Assembly: GCF_000828815.1 (NCBI RefSeq) | Contig: NZ_AP014521.1 | Coordinates: 342,001-406,000, forward strand | Length of the DNA stretch: 64,000 nt | From: Candidatus Tachikawaea gelatinosa | Lineage (GTDB): Bacteria > Pseudomonadota > Gammaproteobacteria > Enterobacterales > Enterobacteriaceae | Direction of reading: 5' to 3' | In this document: positions 9,903 through 19,966 of the stretch, piece after piece | Layout: every line of letters starts with the position of its first letter | Numbering within the stretch: the first letter of the stretch is position 1 | Translations under genes and position numbers: made by a program | The notes under the pieces: generated by a model | Databases searched by the model: none | The model's input: only the letters and a program-made list of their open reading frames with translations | What the model was told of the DNA's origin: nothing

Positions 9903-10403
9903 ATGTTAAAAGAGAACATTTTTGTACATTTAAATGAACAATTAAATTTAGAACTTTTTTCTGCAAATATTTATTTACAAATGAGTTCATGGGCTCATAA
10001 TAAAAATTATGAAGGAACGGGTATTTTTTTAAAAAAACAATCATTAGAAGAAATGAATCATATGTATAAAATCTTTGATTATTTAAATAATACTAAAACA
10101 CCTCCTATTATTAATAGTATACCTTCACCTAAAATTTCTTGTAATTCTTTATACGAATTATTTAAAAAAATATTAAAACATGAAAAATATATTACAAAAA
10201 AAATTAATGAGATTACTTGTTTATCAATGAATAATCAAGATTATTCTACATTTAATTTTTTGCAATGGTATATATCTGAACAACGTGAAGAAGAAAATTT
10301 ATTTCAAAAAATATTAGATAAAATAAATTTAATAGGCGATAATGAAAAAAATTTATTTTTTATTGATAAATACTTATATTCATATAAAAAAAATGAAATT
10401 TAG
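9903..10403 (+). CDS. ftnA: Ferritin (FtnA-type iron storage protein)
   Basis: Four-helix ferritin that oxidises Fe(II) and stores Fe(III) in a 24-subunit shell. The 166 residues match E. coli FtnA (165). All ferroxidase ligands known for FtnA are in register: Glu17, Glu49/Glu50, His53, Glu94, Gln127 and Glu130. The helix-B segment LEEMNHM and the TFNFLQWY segment are strongly conserved. AGGGA precedes the ATG by about six bases. There are no Fe-metabolism neighbours; it stands between two gene-poor spacers. The gene is intact, so selection on iron storage or detoxification persists. No Fur-box is recognisable upstream. Confidence 0.93.
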   Translation: MLKENIFVHLNEQLNLELFSANIYLQMSSWAHNKNYEGTGIFLKKQSLEEMNHMYKIFDYLNNTKTPPIINSIPSPKISCNSLYELFKKILKHEKYITKKINEITCLSMNNQDYSTFNFLQWYISEQREEENLFQKILDKINLIGDNEKNLFFIDKYLYSYKKNEI

Positions 10404-10898
10404 TATAAAATGTTTTATTTAAAATAATATAATAGTTTTTTATATAGTTAAAATAATCATATTAATTGAATATTTTGTCATAAAATAATTAGCACAAAAA
10501 ACTATAACATATACAAAATTTTTTTTTATCTTATGAGGAAGAAAAATTGTTCAAGATGTTTAAAATATGATATAGTCCTTTTCTTTTATAAAGAAATTAA
10601 TAAAATTTTTTAAAAGTCCAGTTTATAATATAAAATATTAATGAAATTTTATCATAATAAAAAATTGTCTCGTATTAAACATGTAATAAAAGACTATAAT
10701 TTAAAATTATATAAAAACTATATATATTTCACAATTTATTTTTCATCAAAATAAATTATAAATTTGTTTTTATTTAAAAATAAACAACAATCAAATGAAT
10801 AAAAATTTTTAAAATTTAAATTTTATTAAATTTTTATTTTATATAAAATAAATATTAAAGATTAATAAACTTTAATATATTTTTAATAAATTAATAAA
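10404..10898. other. Gene-free AT-rich spacer before aroK
   Basis: About 495 bases without a useful open frame, tRNA pattern or alignable protein remnant. It presumably holds the aroK promoter. In E. coli the position upstream of aroK is occupied by hofQ and pilus-type genes; nothing of these can be recognised. Confidence 0.6.
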
Positions 10899-11423
10899 AT
10901 GTTAGAAAAACGCAATATATTTCTTATTGGCCCAATGGGTGCAGGAAAAAGCACGATAGGTCGACAATTAGCACAACAGCTTAATATAGAATTTTATGAT
11001 TCTGATCAAGAAATTGAAAAAAGAACTGGAGCTGACATTAGCTGGGTTTTTGACGTTGAAGGTGAAATAGGTTTTCGTGAACGTGAAGAAAAAATTATCA
11101 ACGAACTAACCTTGAAGCAAGGAATAGTTTTAGCAACTGGTGGCGGATCTGTTACATCAAAAAATACACGTAAATATCTTGCAGCTAGGGGAACTGTTAT
11201 TTATCTTGAAACTACAATTGAAAAACAAATCATTAGAACACAACGTGATAAAAAACGCCCTCTTTTAAACAAAACAGATATATCTCCTATAAAAGTACTA
11301 GAAAAACTAGCTAATGAAAGAAACCCTTTTTATCAAGAAATTGCCGATATTACTATTAGAACTAACGATCAAAGTGCTCGATTTGTCGTAAATCAAATCA
11401 TTCATATGTTAAAAAATAATTAA
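10899..11423 (+). CDS. aroK: Shikimate kinase I
   Basis: Phosphorylates shikimate at C3 in the aromatic amino-acid pathway. The Walker A motif GPMGAGKST is at residues 11-19, the shikimate-binding DSDQEIEKR and FREREE follow, GGGSV binds substrate, and the lid region is [10 protein letters not shown]. The length is 174 (E. coli 173), and sequence identity to E. coli is unusually high for this genome. The gene is followed 31 bases later by aroB, the ancestral enteric order. No clear Shine-Dalgarno precedes the ATG. Confidence 0.96.
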   Translation: MLEKRNIFLIGPMGAGKSTIGRQLAQQLNIEFYDSDQEIEKRTGADISWVFDVEGEIGFREREEKIINELTLKQGIVLATGGGSVTSKNTRKYLAARGTVIYLETTIEKQIIRTQRDKKRPLLNKTDISPIKVLEKLANERNPFYQEIADITIRTNDQSARFVVNQIIHMLKNN

Positions 11424-11454
11424 TTTTTTATTTACAAATCGATAGGTCAACAAT

Positions 11455-12543
11455 ATGGAGACAATAACTGTTAAGTTAACGAAAAATAGCTATCCGATTA
11501 TTATCGGAAAAGGATTATTTCAATATTTAAAAAATTTTTGGCCTCTAAAAAAAGGAGATAAAGTAATGATCATTACAAATAAAACTTTAGCTCCTATTTT
11601 TTTAGAAAAAATTATTTTTTTCTTAAAGAAAGTAAACGAAAAAATAGATTACATTATTTTACCAGATGGAGAAAAATATAAAAACTTATCAACTATTAAT
11701 CAAATCTTAACAACGTTAATACAAAAAAATTATGGACGTGATACAACATTAATAGCTTTAGGTGGTGGAGTTATAGGTGACATTACAGGATTTGCTGCTT
11801 CTATTTATCAAAGAGGCATAAATTTTATTCAGATACCAACTACATTACTTGCTCAAGTAGATGCATCAATTGGCGGGAAAACTGGGGTTAATCATGATTT
11901 AGGAAAAAACATGATAGGTTCATTTCATCAACCTATTTTAGTAATTATTGATATTAATTTTTTAAAATTATTATCAGCTAGAGAACTTTCATCAGGTATG
12001 GCAGAAGTTATTAAATATGGAATTACTTTTGATCAAAACTTTTTTTTATGGATTGAAAAAAATATTAATAAAATTATGAAAATTAACAAACTAACTATGG
12101 TTAATTTAATTCGTCGTTGTTGCGAAATTAAAGCAAAAATAGTAAATCAAGACGAAACAGAAAAAAACTCACGTGCTTTATTAAATTTTGGTCATACTTT
12201 TGCTCATGCAATTGAAACACACATTGGATATGGTAAATGTTTACACGGAGAAGCAGTTGCTATAGGAATGATTATTGCTTCACGTATAGCTAAAATAATG
12301 AACAATTTTTGTGAAAGTAATATTGTACGTATTATTAAATTATTACAGCTCACAAACTTACCGATTTACGCGCCAAAAAATATGCAATCTTCGACATATA
12401 TACCATATATTATGCGTGATAAAAAAGTTATAAATGAAAAATTAAGATTAATCCTTCCAACATCTATCGGTCATGCAAAGATATACTCTGATATTGATCA
12501 TTCATGTATATTAAACGCTATTCAAAATAGCCAAGAGTTATGA
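11455..12543 (+). CDS. aroB: 3-dehydroquinate synthase
   Basis: NAD- and metal-dependent cyclisation of DAHP to 3-dehydroquinate, the second shikimate step. Motifs: DGEKYK, the NAD-binding LGGGVIGDITGF, the KTGVNH segment, and the metal ligands in EVIKYG and in NFGHTFAHAIE with HGEAVAIG. It has 362 residues, the E. coli length. AGGT stands about eight bases before the ATG. It shares a probable operon with aroK. The genes damX and dam, which lie between aroB and rpe in E. coli, are absent here; only 119 bases separate aroB from rpe. Confidence 0.96.
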   Translation: METITVKLTKNSYPIIIGKGLFQYLKNFWPLKKGDKVMIITNKTLAPIFLEKIIFFLKKVNEKIDYIILPDGEKYKNLSTINQILTTLIQKNYGRDTTLIALGGGVIGDITGFAASIYQRGINFIQIPTTLLAQVDASIGGKTGVNHDLGKNMIGSFHQPILVIIDINFLKLLSARELSSGMAEVIKYGITFDQNFFLWIEKNINKIMKINKLTMVNLIRRCCEIKAKIVNQDETEKNSRALLNFGHTFAHAIETHIGYGKCLHGEAVAIGMIIASRIAKIMNNFCESNIVRIIKLLQLTNLPIYAPKNMQSSTYIPYIMRDKKVINEKLRLILPTSIGHAKIYSDIDHSCILNAIQNSQEL

Positions 12544-12664
12544 TAACTATTTTAACTACTTAAAAATATAAATAATAACTGCTATGATATTTTATGTTGT
12601 CATCTAACCGAACTTATTTTTTATTTATAATATTTTTTAACATATTCTAGAAAAAGAGCAATTG

Positions 12665-13333
12665 ATGAAAAAATATTTGTTAGCTCCGTCTATTCTTTCC
12701 GCAAATTTTGCATGCTTAGGGAAAGATGTTAAAAATGTGTTAGAAGCAGGCAGCGATATGATACATTTTGATGTAATGGATGGTCATTACGTTCCTAATT
12801 TAACATTTGGTCCAATAGTTTTAAAATCGCTACGTAATTATGGCATTAATGCTCCTATTGATGTTCATTTAATGATAAAACCTGTAGAATATCTTATTCA
12901 ACAATTCTCTTTAGCTGGTGCTGATTTTATTACTTTTCATCCAGAATGTGAATACGATATTGATCGTACAATAAATCTTATTAAATTATATGGATGTAAA
13001 GTAGGTTTAGCTTTTAATCCTGCTACTCCTTTGTTTTATTTAGATTATGTTTTAGATAAGCTTGATATGATATTAATTATGTCTGTTAATCCTGGATATA
13101 GTGGACAAAAATTTATATATAATACTATTGAAAAATTATATCAAGTTCGCGAAAAAATTAATAAAAGCAATTTTGATATTCCTTTATCAATAGACGGGGG
13201 GATAAACATAAAAAATATTGCTGATGTTGCTAAAACTGGAGTTGATATTTTTGTGATTGGTTCAACTATTTTTAACAGTTTAAACTATAAAAAAACTATT
13301 CATGCAATAAAACATGCAATATCACATGTATAA
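12665..13333 (+). CDS. rpe: Ribulose-phosphate 3-epimerase
   Basis: TIM-barrel metalloenzyme interconverting ribulose-5-P and xylulose-5-P in the pentose phosphate pathway. Signature segments: LAPSILSANFA at the N-terminus, HFDVMDGHYVPNLTFGP with metal ligands, DVHLMI, MSVNPGYSGQ, and SIDGGIN. The ATG at 12665 gives MKKYLLAPS, parallel to E. coli MKQYLIAPS; an in-frame TTG directly before it (12662) is less likely. It has 222 residues (E. coli 225). The E. coli neighbour gph has been lost, so trpS follows after 107 bases. Confidence 0.95.
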   Translation: MKKYLLAPSILSANFACLGKDVKNVLEAGSDMIHFDVMDGHYVPNLTFGPIVLKSLRNYGINAPIDVHLMIKPVEYLIQQFSLAGADFITFHPECEYDIDRTINLIKLYGCKVGLAFNPATPLFYLDYVLDKLDMILIMSVNPGYSGQKFIYNTIEKLYQVREKINKSNFDIPLSIDGGINIKNIADVAKTGVDIFVIGSTIFNSLNYKKTIHAIKHAISHV

Positions 13334-13440
13334 CTAAAAAAAATATTAATTTTTTTTGAAAAATCATATTATAACATGGTATTAATTAATAAAAATTTTT
13401 TATCTTATTAATTTAACAGTACTAATTAAGGAACATATAA

Positions 13441-14442
13441 ATGTTAAAAAAACCTACTGTTTTTAGTGGTGCACAACCTTCAGGTTATTTAACTATTGGA
13501 AATTATATAGGAGCTATTAAACAATGGGTAAATATGCAAGATGATAATAATTGCTTTTATTGTATCGTTGATTTACATGCTATCACTTCTTTTAAAGAAC
13601 CTAAATTTTTAAAAAAAATGACTTTTACTACGCTAGCTACTTATTTAGCATGTGGACTTTCTCCTGAAAAAAGTACTATTTTTATTCAATCACATATTCC
13701 AGAACATACTCAATTAAATTGGATATTAAATTGTTATACCTCTTATGGAGAATTGTGTCGCATGACGCAATTCAAAGAAAAATCTCAACAATTTTCTGGT
13801 CAAGTTAACGTTGGTATTTTAAATTATCCAGTACTAATGGCATCTGATATTTTGCTGTATCAAGCTAGCAAAATTCCTGTTGGAGAAGACCAAAAACAGC
13901 ATTTAGAACTAGTCCAAAATATCGCAAAAAAATTCAATATGCGTTATGGAAAAATTTTTAAAATTCCCCAACCATTTATTCAAAAAAAAGGATCACGTAT
14001 TATGTCTTTGTTAGATCCTAATAAAAAAATGTCTAAATCAGATGTTAATAAAAAAAATGTTATTTATTTATTGGATGAACCTAACATTGTTATAAAAAAA
14101 ATTCGTAATGCATTAACTGATTCAGATTCTCCAGCTATTATAAATTATGATAATATACACAAAAAAGGTATTTCCAATTTATTAAGCATATTTTCTGAAA
14201 TTAGTGGGCAAAGTATTCTAGATTTAGAAGAAGAATTTAAAGATAAAACATACAGTTTTTTTAAAAAATCGATGTCAGAATCGCTTGCTGATTTTTTATC
14301 AGATTTTCAAAAACGATATTATTATTATTATGATAATAAAGATTTTTTAAATCAAATTATATTAGAAGGTGCGAAGAAAGCAAAAAATCATGTAAAAAAA
14401 ACTATAAAAAAAGTTTTTGATACTATTGGATTAATTACATAA
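13441..14442 (+). CDS. trpS: Tryptophanyl-tRNA synthetase
   Basis: Class I aminoacyl-tRNA synthetase charging tRNA-Trp, whose gene is also in this window. The HIGH-type motif appears as PSGYLTIGNY near residue 18, the KMSKS loop as KKMSKSD near residue 197, and the tryptophan-pocket segment as PVGEDQKQHLEL. It has 333 residues (E. coli 334). AAGGA is placed well before the ATG. tusD starts 13 bases after the stop, so trpS may be co-transcribed with tusDCB and the ribosomal genes. Confidence 0.96.
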   Translation: MLKKPTVFSGAQPSGYLTIGNYIGAIKQWVNMQDDNNCFYCIVDLHAITSFKEPKFLKKMTFTTLATYLACGLSPEKSTIFIQSHIPEHTQLNWILNCYTSYGELCRMTQFKEKSQQFSGQVNVGILNYPVLMASDILLYQASKIPVGEDQKQHLELVQNIAKKFNMRYGKIFKIPQPFIQKKGSRIMSLLDPNKKMSKSDVNKKNVIYLLDEPNIVIKKIRNALTDSDSPAIINYDNIHKKGISNLLSIFSEISGQSILDLEEEFKDKTYSFFKKSMSESLADFLSDFQKRYYYYYDNKDFLNQIILEGAKKAKNHVKKTIKKVFDTIGLIT

Positions 14443-14455
14443 AAAAAATTTTACT

Positions 14456-14857
14456 ATGATAACACGATACATAATTTTAGTAACTGGCCCACCTTATGGT
14501 ACTCAACAATCGAGTAGTGCTTATTTATTTGCAAAAACAATATTATTTATGAAATGCTGTCAACTAGATAGTATTTTTTTTTATCGTGAAGGAACAACTA
14601 ACGCAAATTATTTCTTATCTCTTCCTCATGATGAACATAATTTAGTCCTTTATTGGAAAGAATTATCCGAAAAATTTGATGTAAAACTTAATATATGTAT
14701 TTCATCAGCACTAAAAAGAGGAATTTTTAATAAAAAAAATCATGTAAACCAATATAAAAAAGATATTAAAACAAATGTAATACAAGGATTTCAATTAAGT
14801 GGATTAACTACATTATTTAAAAGTATGTTACATTGTGATCGTATGGTACAATTCTAA
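14456..14857 (+). CDS. tusD: Sulfur relay protein TusD
   Basis: DsrE-type subunit of the TusBCD heterohexamer, which passes persulfide sulfur from TusA to TusE for 2-thiouridine at tRNA position 34. The N-terminal VTGPPYGTQQSSSAY and FFYREGTTNAN match the family, and the sulfur-carrying cysteine is retained in NICISSALKRG (Cys78 in E. coli). The end, LHCDRMVQF, is colinear with E. coli. The length is 133 (E. coli 128). The TAA stop shares its last A with the ATG of tusC, indicating translational coupling. No obvious Shine-Dalgarno precedes its ATG. Confidence 0.93.
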   Translation: MITRYIILVTGPPYGTQQSSSAYLFAKTILFMKCCQLDSIFFYREGTTNANYFLSLPHDEHNLVLYWKELSEKFDVKLNICISSALKRGIFNKKNHVNQYKKDIKTNVIQGFQLSGLTTLFKSMLHCDRMVQF

Positions 14858-15234
14858 TGTATAAAAAAAAAGGTATTGCTTTTATTTTTTCAAGCGGTCC
14901 ACACGGTACAAGTCGTGGTTGTGAAGGTTTAGATATTATATTATCTGCTATCTCCTTAATCAATACAATTGGAATTTTTTTTATTGGTGATGGTGTTTTA
15001 CAATTAATCACACATCAAAATCCAGTTTTAATTCTTACAAAAAATTATTCATCTACTTTTAATGTGCTTCCCTTATATGATATCAAAAAATATTATCTTT
15101 GTAAGAAATCTTTAAAAATAAGAGGAATAGAAGAAAAAGATATTTTATTAAATCCAATCAAAGCAAACAACATTATTTGTCAAAGCAGAATTTATCAAAA
15201 AATATCAAAATTTAGTTTTGTTATAAATTTTTAG
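14857..15234 (+). CDS. tusC: Sulfur relay protein TusC
   Basis: Second DsrE/F-type subunit of TusBCD. The family segment FSSGPHGTSRGCEGLD at the N-terminus and FFIGDGVLQL in the middle align to E. coli (FSTAPHGTAAGREGLD, FFIADGVFQL). The length is 125 residues (E. coli 119), and the C-terminal third is diverged and lysine-rich. It overlaps the tusD stop by one base and is followed by tusB after nine. Structural partner rather than the main sulfur carrier; role assigned from the family. Confidence 0.92.
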   Translation: MYKKKGIAFIFSSGPHGTSRGCEGLDIILSAISLINTIGIFFIGDGVLQLITHQNPVLILTKNYSSTFNVLPLYDIKKYYLCKKSLKIRGIEEKDILLNPIKANNIICQSRIYQKISKFSFVINF

Positions 15235-15243
15235 AGAAAGCAT

Positions 15244-15531
15244 ATGTTACATACTGTCAGCAAATCACCTTGGGAGTATACTTTTCAAAGTATGCTTGAT
15301 TTAGTACATTCAGAAGATGATTTATTATTTTTTCAAGACGGTGTTTTAGGAGCATTAAAAAATAGTCTTATCTTGAAAAAACTAATTTTAAAAAAAGTAA
15401 AAACATGGGTTTTAAAGGAAGATCTTGAAGCAAGAGGATTAAAAAAAAAAATATCACCTATACCTATATTAATAGATTATCATGGTTTTGTTAACCTTAC
15501 TATAAAAAATAAGCAACAAATAGCTTGGTAA
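15244..15531 (+). CDS. tusB: Sulfur relay protein TusB
   Basis: Smallest TusBCD subunit, 95 residues as in E. coli. It begins MLHTVSKSPW, contains LLFFQDGVLGAL and LKEDLEARGL, and ends with the family pattern IDYHGFVNLTIK...QIAW. AGAAAG precedes the ATG. It closes tusDCB directly upstream of rpsL, the same order as in E. coli. TusE is also retained (20332-20661), so the visible part of the relay is complete; TusA and MnmA would have to be elsewhere. Confidence 0.93.
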   Translation: MLHTVSKSPWEYTFQSMLDLVHSEDDLLFFQDGVLGALKNSLILKKLILKKVKTWVLKEDLEARGLKKKISPIPILIDYHGFVNLTIKNKQQIAW

Positions 15532-15586
15532 AATAAACCCTAAATACTTAAAATCATAGATGATATTATCGTTAAGGAATAAAAAA

Positions 15587-15961
15587 ATGGCTACAATTAA
15601 TCAACTAGTTCGAAAACCGCGTATAAAAAAAGTTATTAAAAGCAACGTTCCAGCATTAGAATCATGCCCACAAAAAAGAGGTGTTTGCACTCGTGTTTAT
15701 ACTACTACACCCAAAAAACCAAATTCAGCTTTAAGAAAAGTATGTCGTGTACGCTTAACTAATGGTTATGAAGTTACCTCTTATATAGGCGGTGAAGGAC
15801 ATAATTTACAAGAACATTCAGTAGTTTTAATAAGAGGAGGTCGTGTTAAAGATCTTCCAGGTGTACGATATCACACTATAAGAGGAGCATTAGATTGCGC
15901 AGGAGTAAAAGATCGAAAGAAAAGTAGATCAAAATATGGATTAAAAAAATCAAAAAATTAA
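15587..15961 (+). CDS. rpsL: 30S ribosomal protein S12
   Basis: Decoding-centre protein of the small subunit, first gene of the str operon. With the ATG at 15587 it has 124 residues, the E. coli length; AAGGA at 15574-15578 supports that start, and an upstream in-frame ATG at 15560 is rejected. The universal loop [12 protein letters not shown] (Lys43) and [13 protein letters not shown] (Lys88) are wild type, with none of the known streptomycin-resistance substitutions. Only the N-terminal basic tail and the last residues differ noticeably from E. coli. Confidence 0.97.
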   Translation: MATINQLVRKPRIKKVIKSNVPALESCPQKRGVCTRVYTTTPKKPNSALRKVCRVRLTNGYEVTSYIGGEGHNLQEHSVVLIRGGRVKDLPGVRYHTIRGALDCAGVKDRKKSRSKYGLKKSKN

Positions 15962-16029
15962 TACTATTTCAGTAATATAAATTATTACACAAATACTTTA
16001 AAATAAGTCTTTATTAATGGAGATATTAT

Positions 16030-16500
16030 ATGCCACGCCGTCACGTTATTGGACAACGTAAAATTTTACCAGATCCAAAATTTTGTTCAGAGTTATTAGC
16101 AAAATTCATCAATATTTTAATGGTAGATGGAAAAAAATCAATTGCAGAAAAAATTGTATATACCTCTTTAAATAATTTATCAAAGCGCTCTAAAAAAACA
16201 GAATTAGATGCTTTTGAAGCAGCTTTAAATAATGTTAGACCATCTATTGAAGTAAAATCACGCAGAGTTGGTGGATCTACTTATCAAGTTCCAGTAGAAG
16301 TCCGACCAATTCGCAGAGATGCATTAGCTATGCGTTGGATTGTTGAATCAGCAAGGAAAAGAAATGATAAATCTATGGCATTACGTTTAGCTAATGAACT
16401 TATTGATGCAACAGAAAATAAAGGAATTTCTGTAAAGAAACGTGAAGAAGTACACCGTATGGCTGAAGCAAACAAAGCTTTTGCTCATTATCGTTGGTAA
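16030..16500 (+). CDS. rpsG: 30S ribosomal protein S7
   Basis: Primary 16S-binding protein of the small-subunit head. It has 156 residues, with the family signature [20 protein letters not shown] near the N-terminus and [12 protein letters not shown] in the middle, ending AHYRW. GGAG stands before the ATG. The rpsL-rpsG spacer is 68 bases; in E. coli S7 binds that spacer and represses the operon, but I cannot confirm an equivalent structure here. fusA follows after 47 bases. Confidence 0.97.
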   Translation: MPRRHVIGQRKILPDPKFCSELLAKFINILMVDGKKSIAEKIVYTSLNNLSKRSKKTELDAFEAALNNVRPSIEVKSRRVGGSTYQVPVEVRPIRRDALAMRWIVESARKRNDKSMALRLANELIDATENKGISVKKREEVHRMAEANKAFAHYRW

Positions 16501-16547
16501 AGTAAAAAACTATTAATTTTTTTGGTAATTAAAATTAGAGGAGTAAA

Positions 16548-18656
16548 ATGTCTCGTATAACACCTATTACAAATTATCGAAACATTGGAATTAGTGCACA
16601 TATTGATGCTGGCAAAACTACTACTACTGAACGTATACTTTTTTATACTGGTGTTAACCATAAAATTGGAGAGGTTCACGACGGAGCAGCTACAATGGAT
16701 TGGATGGCACAAGAACAAGAACGCGGAATTACAATTACTTCTGCTGCTACTACTGCTTTCTGGTCTGGTATGGCAAATCAATTTGAACCTCATCGTATTA
16801 ATATCATTGATACTCCTGGACATGTTGATTTTACAATAGAAGTAGAACGTTCAATGCGTGTTTTAGATGGAGTAGTTATGATTTACTGCGCAGTAGGTGG
16901 TGTTCAACCACAATCTGAAACCGTTTGGCGTCAAGCAAATAAATATAAAGTACCACGCATTGCTTTTATTAACAAAATGGATCGAATTGGAGCAAATTTT
17001 TTTAAAGTTATTGAACAAATAAAATTACGTTTAGGAGCTGATCCAGTTCCATTACAATTAGCTATTGGTAAAGAAGATAAATTTACTGGGATTATAGACT
17101 TAATTAAATTAAAAGCAATTAAATGGAACGAAATTGATCAAGGAACTACTTTTGAGTATCAAGAAATTCCTGAAGATATGCTTGATTTATCTATAAAATG
17201 GAGACAAAATCTTATTGAATCTGCTGCAGAAGCATCGGATAATTTGATGGAAAAATATTTATCAGGAGAACATATATCTGAGAAAGAAATTAGAAAATGT
17301 TTGCGTAAACGTGTTTTAAATAATGAAATTGTTTTAGTTACTTGTGGGTCAGCTTTTAAGAATAAGGGAGTCCAAGCGATGTTAGATGCAGTAGTAGATT
17401 ACTTACCTGCACCTACAGATATATCAGCTACACAGGGAATATTAGATATTGAAAACAATACTCCTGTACAACGTTTATCAGATGATAAAGAGCCATTTTC
17501 TGCTTTAGCATTTAAAATAGTCAACGATCCATTTGTAGGTAACTTAACATTTTTTAGAGTTTATTCTGGGATTGTTAATTCTGGTGATACTGTTTTAAAT
17601 TCTGTAAAATCACAACGTGAAAGATTTGGCAGAATAGTACAGATGCATGCAAATAAGAGAGAAGAAATTAAAGAGGTACGTGCTGGTGATATTGCAGCAG
17701 CAATTGGTTTAAAAGATGTGATTACTGGTGATACACTTTGTGATCCTAACGTTCCAATTATTTTAGAAAGAATAAAGTTTCCTGAATCAGTGATATCTAT
17801 TGCTGTAGAACCAAAAACAAAAGCGGATCAGGAAAAAATGGGTTTAGCTTTAAATAGATTAGCAAAAGAAGATCCTTCGTTTCGTGTTTGGACTGACGAA
17901 GAATCAAATCAAACTATTATTGCAGGAATGGGTGAACTTCATCTTGACATTATTATTGACCGAATGAAGCGTGAATTTCATGTTGAAGCTAATATAGGAA
18001 AACCTCAAGTCGCATATCGTGAAACAATTAAAGAGATTGTTAAAAATGTTGAAGGAAAACATATAAAACAATCTGGGGGACGTGGACAATATGGTCATGT
18101 GATGATTGACATGTATCCTTTACCTACAAATAGTAAAAAAAATTATGAATTTATTAACGACATTAAAGGTGGTATCATTCCTAACGAATATATTCCTGCT
18201 ATTGATAAAGGTATAAAAGAACAGTTAAAATCTGGCCCACTTGCTGGATATCCAGTATTGGATATAGGAATACGTTTACATTTTGGTTCTTATCATGACG
18301 TAGATTCTTCTGAATTAGCATTTAAAATAGCTGCTTCTATTGCATTTAAAAGTGCTTTTAAAAGAGCTAAACCAGTAATACTTGAACCTATTATGCAAGT
18401 AGAAATAGAAATGCCAGAAGAAAATATGGGAGATGTCATCGGTGATATTAATCGTAGAAGAGGTATTATTGAAGGCATGAATAATAATGCAATGGGTAAA
18501 ATTATTCGTGCAAAAGTTCCTTTATCTGAAATGTTTGGTTATGCTACTGATTTAAGATCTCAAACACAAGGACGAGCATCTTATTCAATGGAATTTTTAA
18601 AATATGAAGAAGCTCCGCACAATATTACACAAAATATTATTACATCTCGTGTTTAA
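16548..18656 (+). CDS. fusA: Elongation factor G
   Basis: Translocation GTPase of 702 residues (E. coli 704). GTPase motifs: G1 [10 protein letters not shown]2 ITSAATT region, G3 DTPGHVDF, G4 NKMD. Domain II begins around residue 290, domain IV contains [10 protein letters not shown], and the C-terminus keeps [17 protein letters not shown], one of the strongest ribosome sites in the window, lies seven bases before the ATG, consistent with high expression. Third gene of the str operon. Confidence 0.97.
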   Translation: MSRITPITNYRNIGISAHIDAGKTTTTERILFYTGVNHKIGEVHDGAATMDWMAQEQERGITITSAATTAFWSGMANQFEPHRINIIDTPGHVDFTIEVERSMRVLDGVVMIYCAVGGVQPQSETVWRQANKYKVPRIAFINKMDRIGANFFKVIEQIKLRLGADPVPLQLAIGKEDKFTGIIDLIKLKAIKWNEIDQGTTFEYQEIPEDMLDLSIKWRQNLIESAAEASDNLMEKYLSGEHISEKEIRKCLRKRVLNNEIVLVTCGSAFKNKGVQAMLDAVVDYLPAPTDISATQGILDIENNTPVQRLSDDKEPFSALAFKIVNDPFVGNLTFFRVYSGIVNSGDTVLNSVKSQRERFGRIVQMHANKREEIKEVRAGDIAAAIGLKDVITGDTLCDPNVPIILERIKFPESVISIAVEPKTKADQEKMGLALNRLAKEDPSFRVWTDEESNQTIIAGMGELHLDIIIDRMKREFHVEANIGKPQVAYRETIKEIVKNVEGKHIKQSGGRGQYGHVMIDMYPLPTNSKKNYEFINDIKGGIIPNEYIPAIDKGIKEQLKSGPLAGYPVLDIGIRLHFGSYHDVDSSELAFKIAASIAFKSAFKRAKPVILEPIMQVEIEMPEENMGDVIGDINRRRGIIEGMNNNAMGKIIRAKVPLSEMFGYATDLRSQTQGRASYSMEFLKYEEAPHNITQNIITSRV

Positions 18657-18680
18657 TAAAAACGTTTAATATATCATAGG

Positions 18681-18702
18681 AAAATTATTTAAAAATAATT
18701 TT
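18681..18702 (+). promoter_or_regulatory. Hairpin in the fusA-tufA spacer next to the tufA start
   Basis: Arms 18681-18690 and 18693-18702 are perfect reverse complements with a two-base loop, all A/T. The only good Shine-Dalgarno (AGGA, 18678-18681) lies just upstream of the hairpin, 30 bases from the tufA ATG at 18712; folding would bring it to about nine bases. A bypass-type translation start or a processing site is possible. The stem is weak, so this is tentative. Confidence 0.35.
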
Positions 18703-18711
18703 ATTAAAGTT

Positions 18712-19896
18712 ATGTCTAAAGAACAATTTCAAAGAAATAAAATACATATTAATGTTGGAACGATAGGTCATGTAGACCATGGTAAAACTACTTTAACTTC
18801 AGCAATAACTACAGTTCTTGCAAAAAAATACGGTGGACAAGCTCGTGCATTTGATCAAATAGACAATGCACCAGAAGAAAAAGCAAGAGGTATTACTATC
18901 AATACTTCTCACGTTGAATATGAAACGATGAAACGGCACTATGCTCATGTAGATTGCCCTGGACATGCTGACTACGTAAAAAACATGATAACAGGGGCTG
19001 CTCAAATGGATGGTGCGATTTTAGTTGTTGCTGCAACAGATGGTCCAATGCCTCAAACAAGAGAACATATTTTGCTTGCCAGACAAGTTGGAGTTCCTTA
19101 TATTATTGTTTTTTTAAATAAATGTGATGCAGTAGATGATGAAGAACTATTAGAACTGGTAGAAATGGAAGTAAGAGATTTATTATCACAATATGATTTT
19201 CCAGGAGAAACTGCTCCTATAATACGTGGTTCTGCACTTAAAGCTCTAGAAGGACAACCTGAATGGGAAGAAAAAATAATTAAACTATCAGAAATACTAG
19301 ATAGTTATATTCCTAATCCAGAACGTGCTATTGATCAACCTTTTTTACTACCTATAGAAGATGTATTTTCTATTTCTGGTCGTGGTACAGTCGTTACTGG
19401 TCGAGTAGAACGAGGAATTGTAAAAGTAGGAGATGAAATTGAAATTATCGGTATCAAAGATACTGTTAAATCTATTTGTACAGGAGTAGAAATGTTTAGA
19501 AAGCTTCTTGATCAAGGACAAGCGGGTGAAAACGTAGGCGTCTTGTTAAGAGGAATAAAAAGAGAAGACATTGAAAGAGGACAAGTATTAGCAAAGCCGA
19601 GTTCGATTACACCTCACACTAAATTTGAAGCAGAAGTTTACATTCTTTCCAAGGATGAAGGAGGACGTCATACTCCATTTTTTAAAGGATATCGTCCACA
19701 ATTTTATTTTCGTACCACTGATGTTACTGGTTCAATAGAATTATCAAAAGATATTGAAATGGTTATGCCTGGTGATAATATTAAAATGATTGTGAATTTA
19801 ATTCATCCCATTGCGATGGATAAAGGTTTAAGATTTGCAATTCGAGAAGGAGGACGTACTGTTGGTGCAGGTGTGGTTGCAAATATTATCGACTAA
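18712..19896 (+). CDS. tufA: Elongation factor Tu
   Basis: Delivers aminoacyl-tRNA to the ribosome. It has 394 residues, as in E. coli. GTPase motifs: G1 [10 protein letters not shown]2 ARGITIN, G3 DCPGHADY, G4 NKCD, G5 GSAL. The tRNA-binding segments [18 protein letters not shown] and the C-terminal [12 protein letters not shown] are intact. It is the last gene of rpsL-rpsG-fusA-tufA. Its base composition is visibly less AT-rich than neighbouring metabolic genes, as expected for a highly expressed gene. A single tuf copy is seen in this window; a second copy beside tRNA genes upstream of nusG, as in E. coli, cannot be checked. Confidence 0.97.
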   Translation: MSKEQFQRNKIHINVGTIGHVDHGKTTLTSAITTVLAKKYGGQARAFDQIDNAPEEKARGITINTSHVEYETMKRHYAHVDCPGHADYVKNMITGAAQMDGAILVVAATDGPMPQTREHILLARQVGVPYIIVFLNKCDAVDDEELLELVEMEVRDLLSQYDFPGETAPIIRGSALKALEGQPEWEEKIIKLSEILDSYIPNPERAIDQPFLLPIEDVFSISGRGTVVTGRVERGIVKVGDEIEIIGIKDTVKSICTGVEMFRKLLDQGQAGENVGVLLRGIKREDIERGQVLAKPSSITPHTKFEAEVYILSKDEGGRHTPFFKGYRPQFYFRTTDVTGSIELSKDIEMVMPGDNIKMIVNLIHPIAMDKGLRFAIREGGRTVGAGVVANIID

Positions 19897-19966
19897 TTGA
19901 AAATTATGATTAATATTTTATAATTTTTTTATACGAGACACACATATTTTTTTTGGAGGAAAAATC

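Noticed and set aside
16284-18478. Antisense frames opposite rpsG, fusA and tufA
   Set aside because: Low-complexity Ser/Phe-rich complements of conserved coding sequence without start signals.
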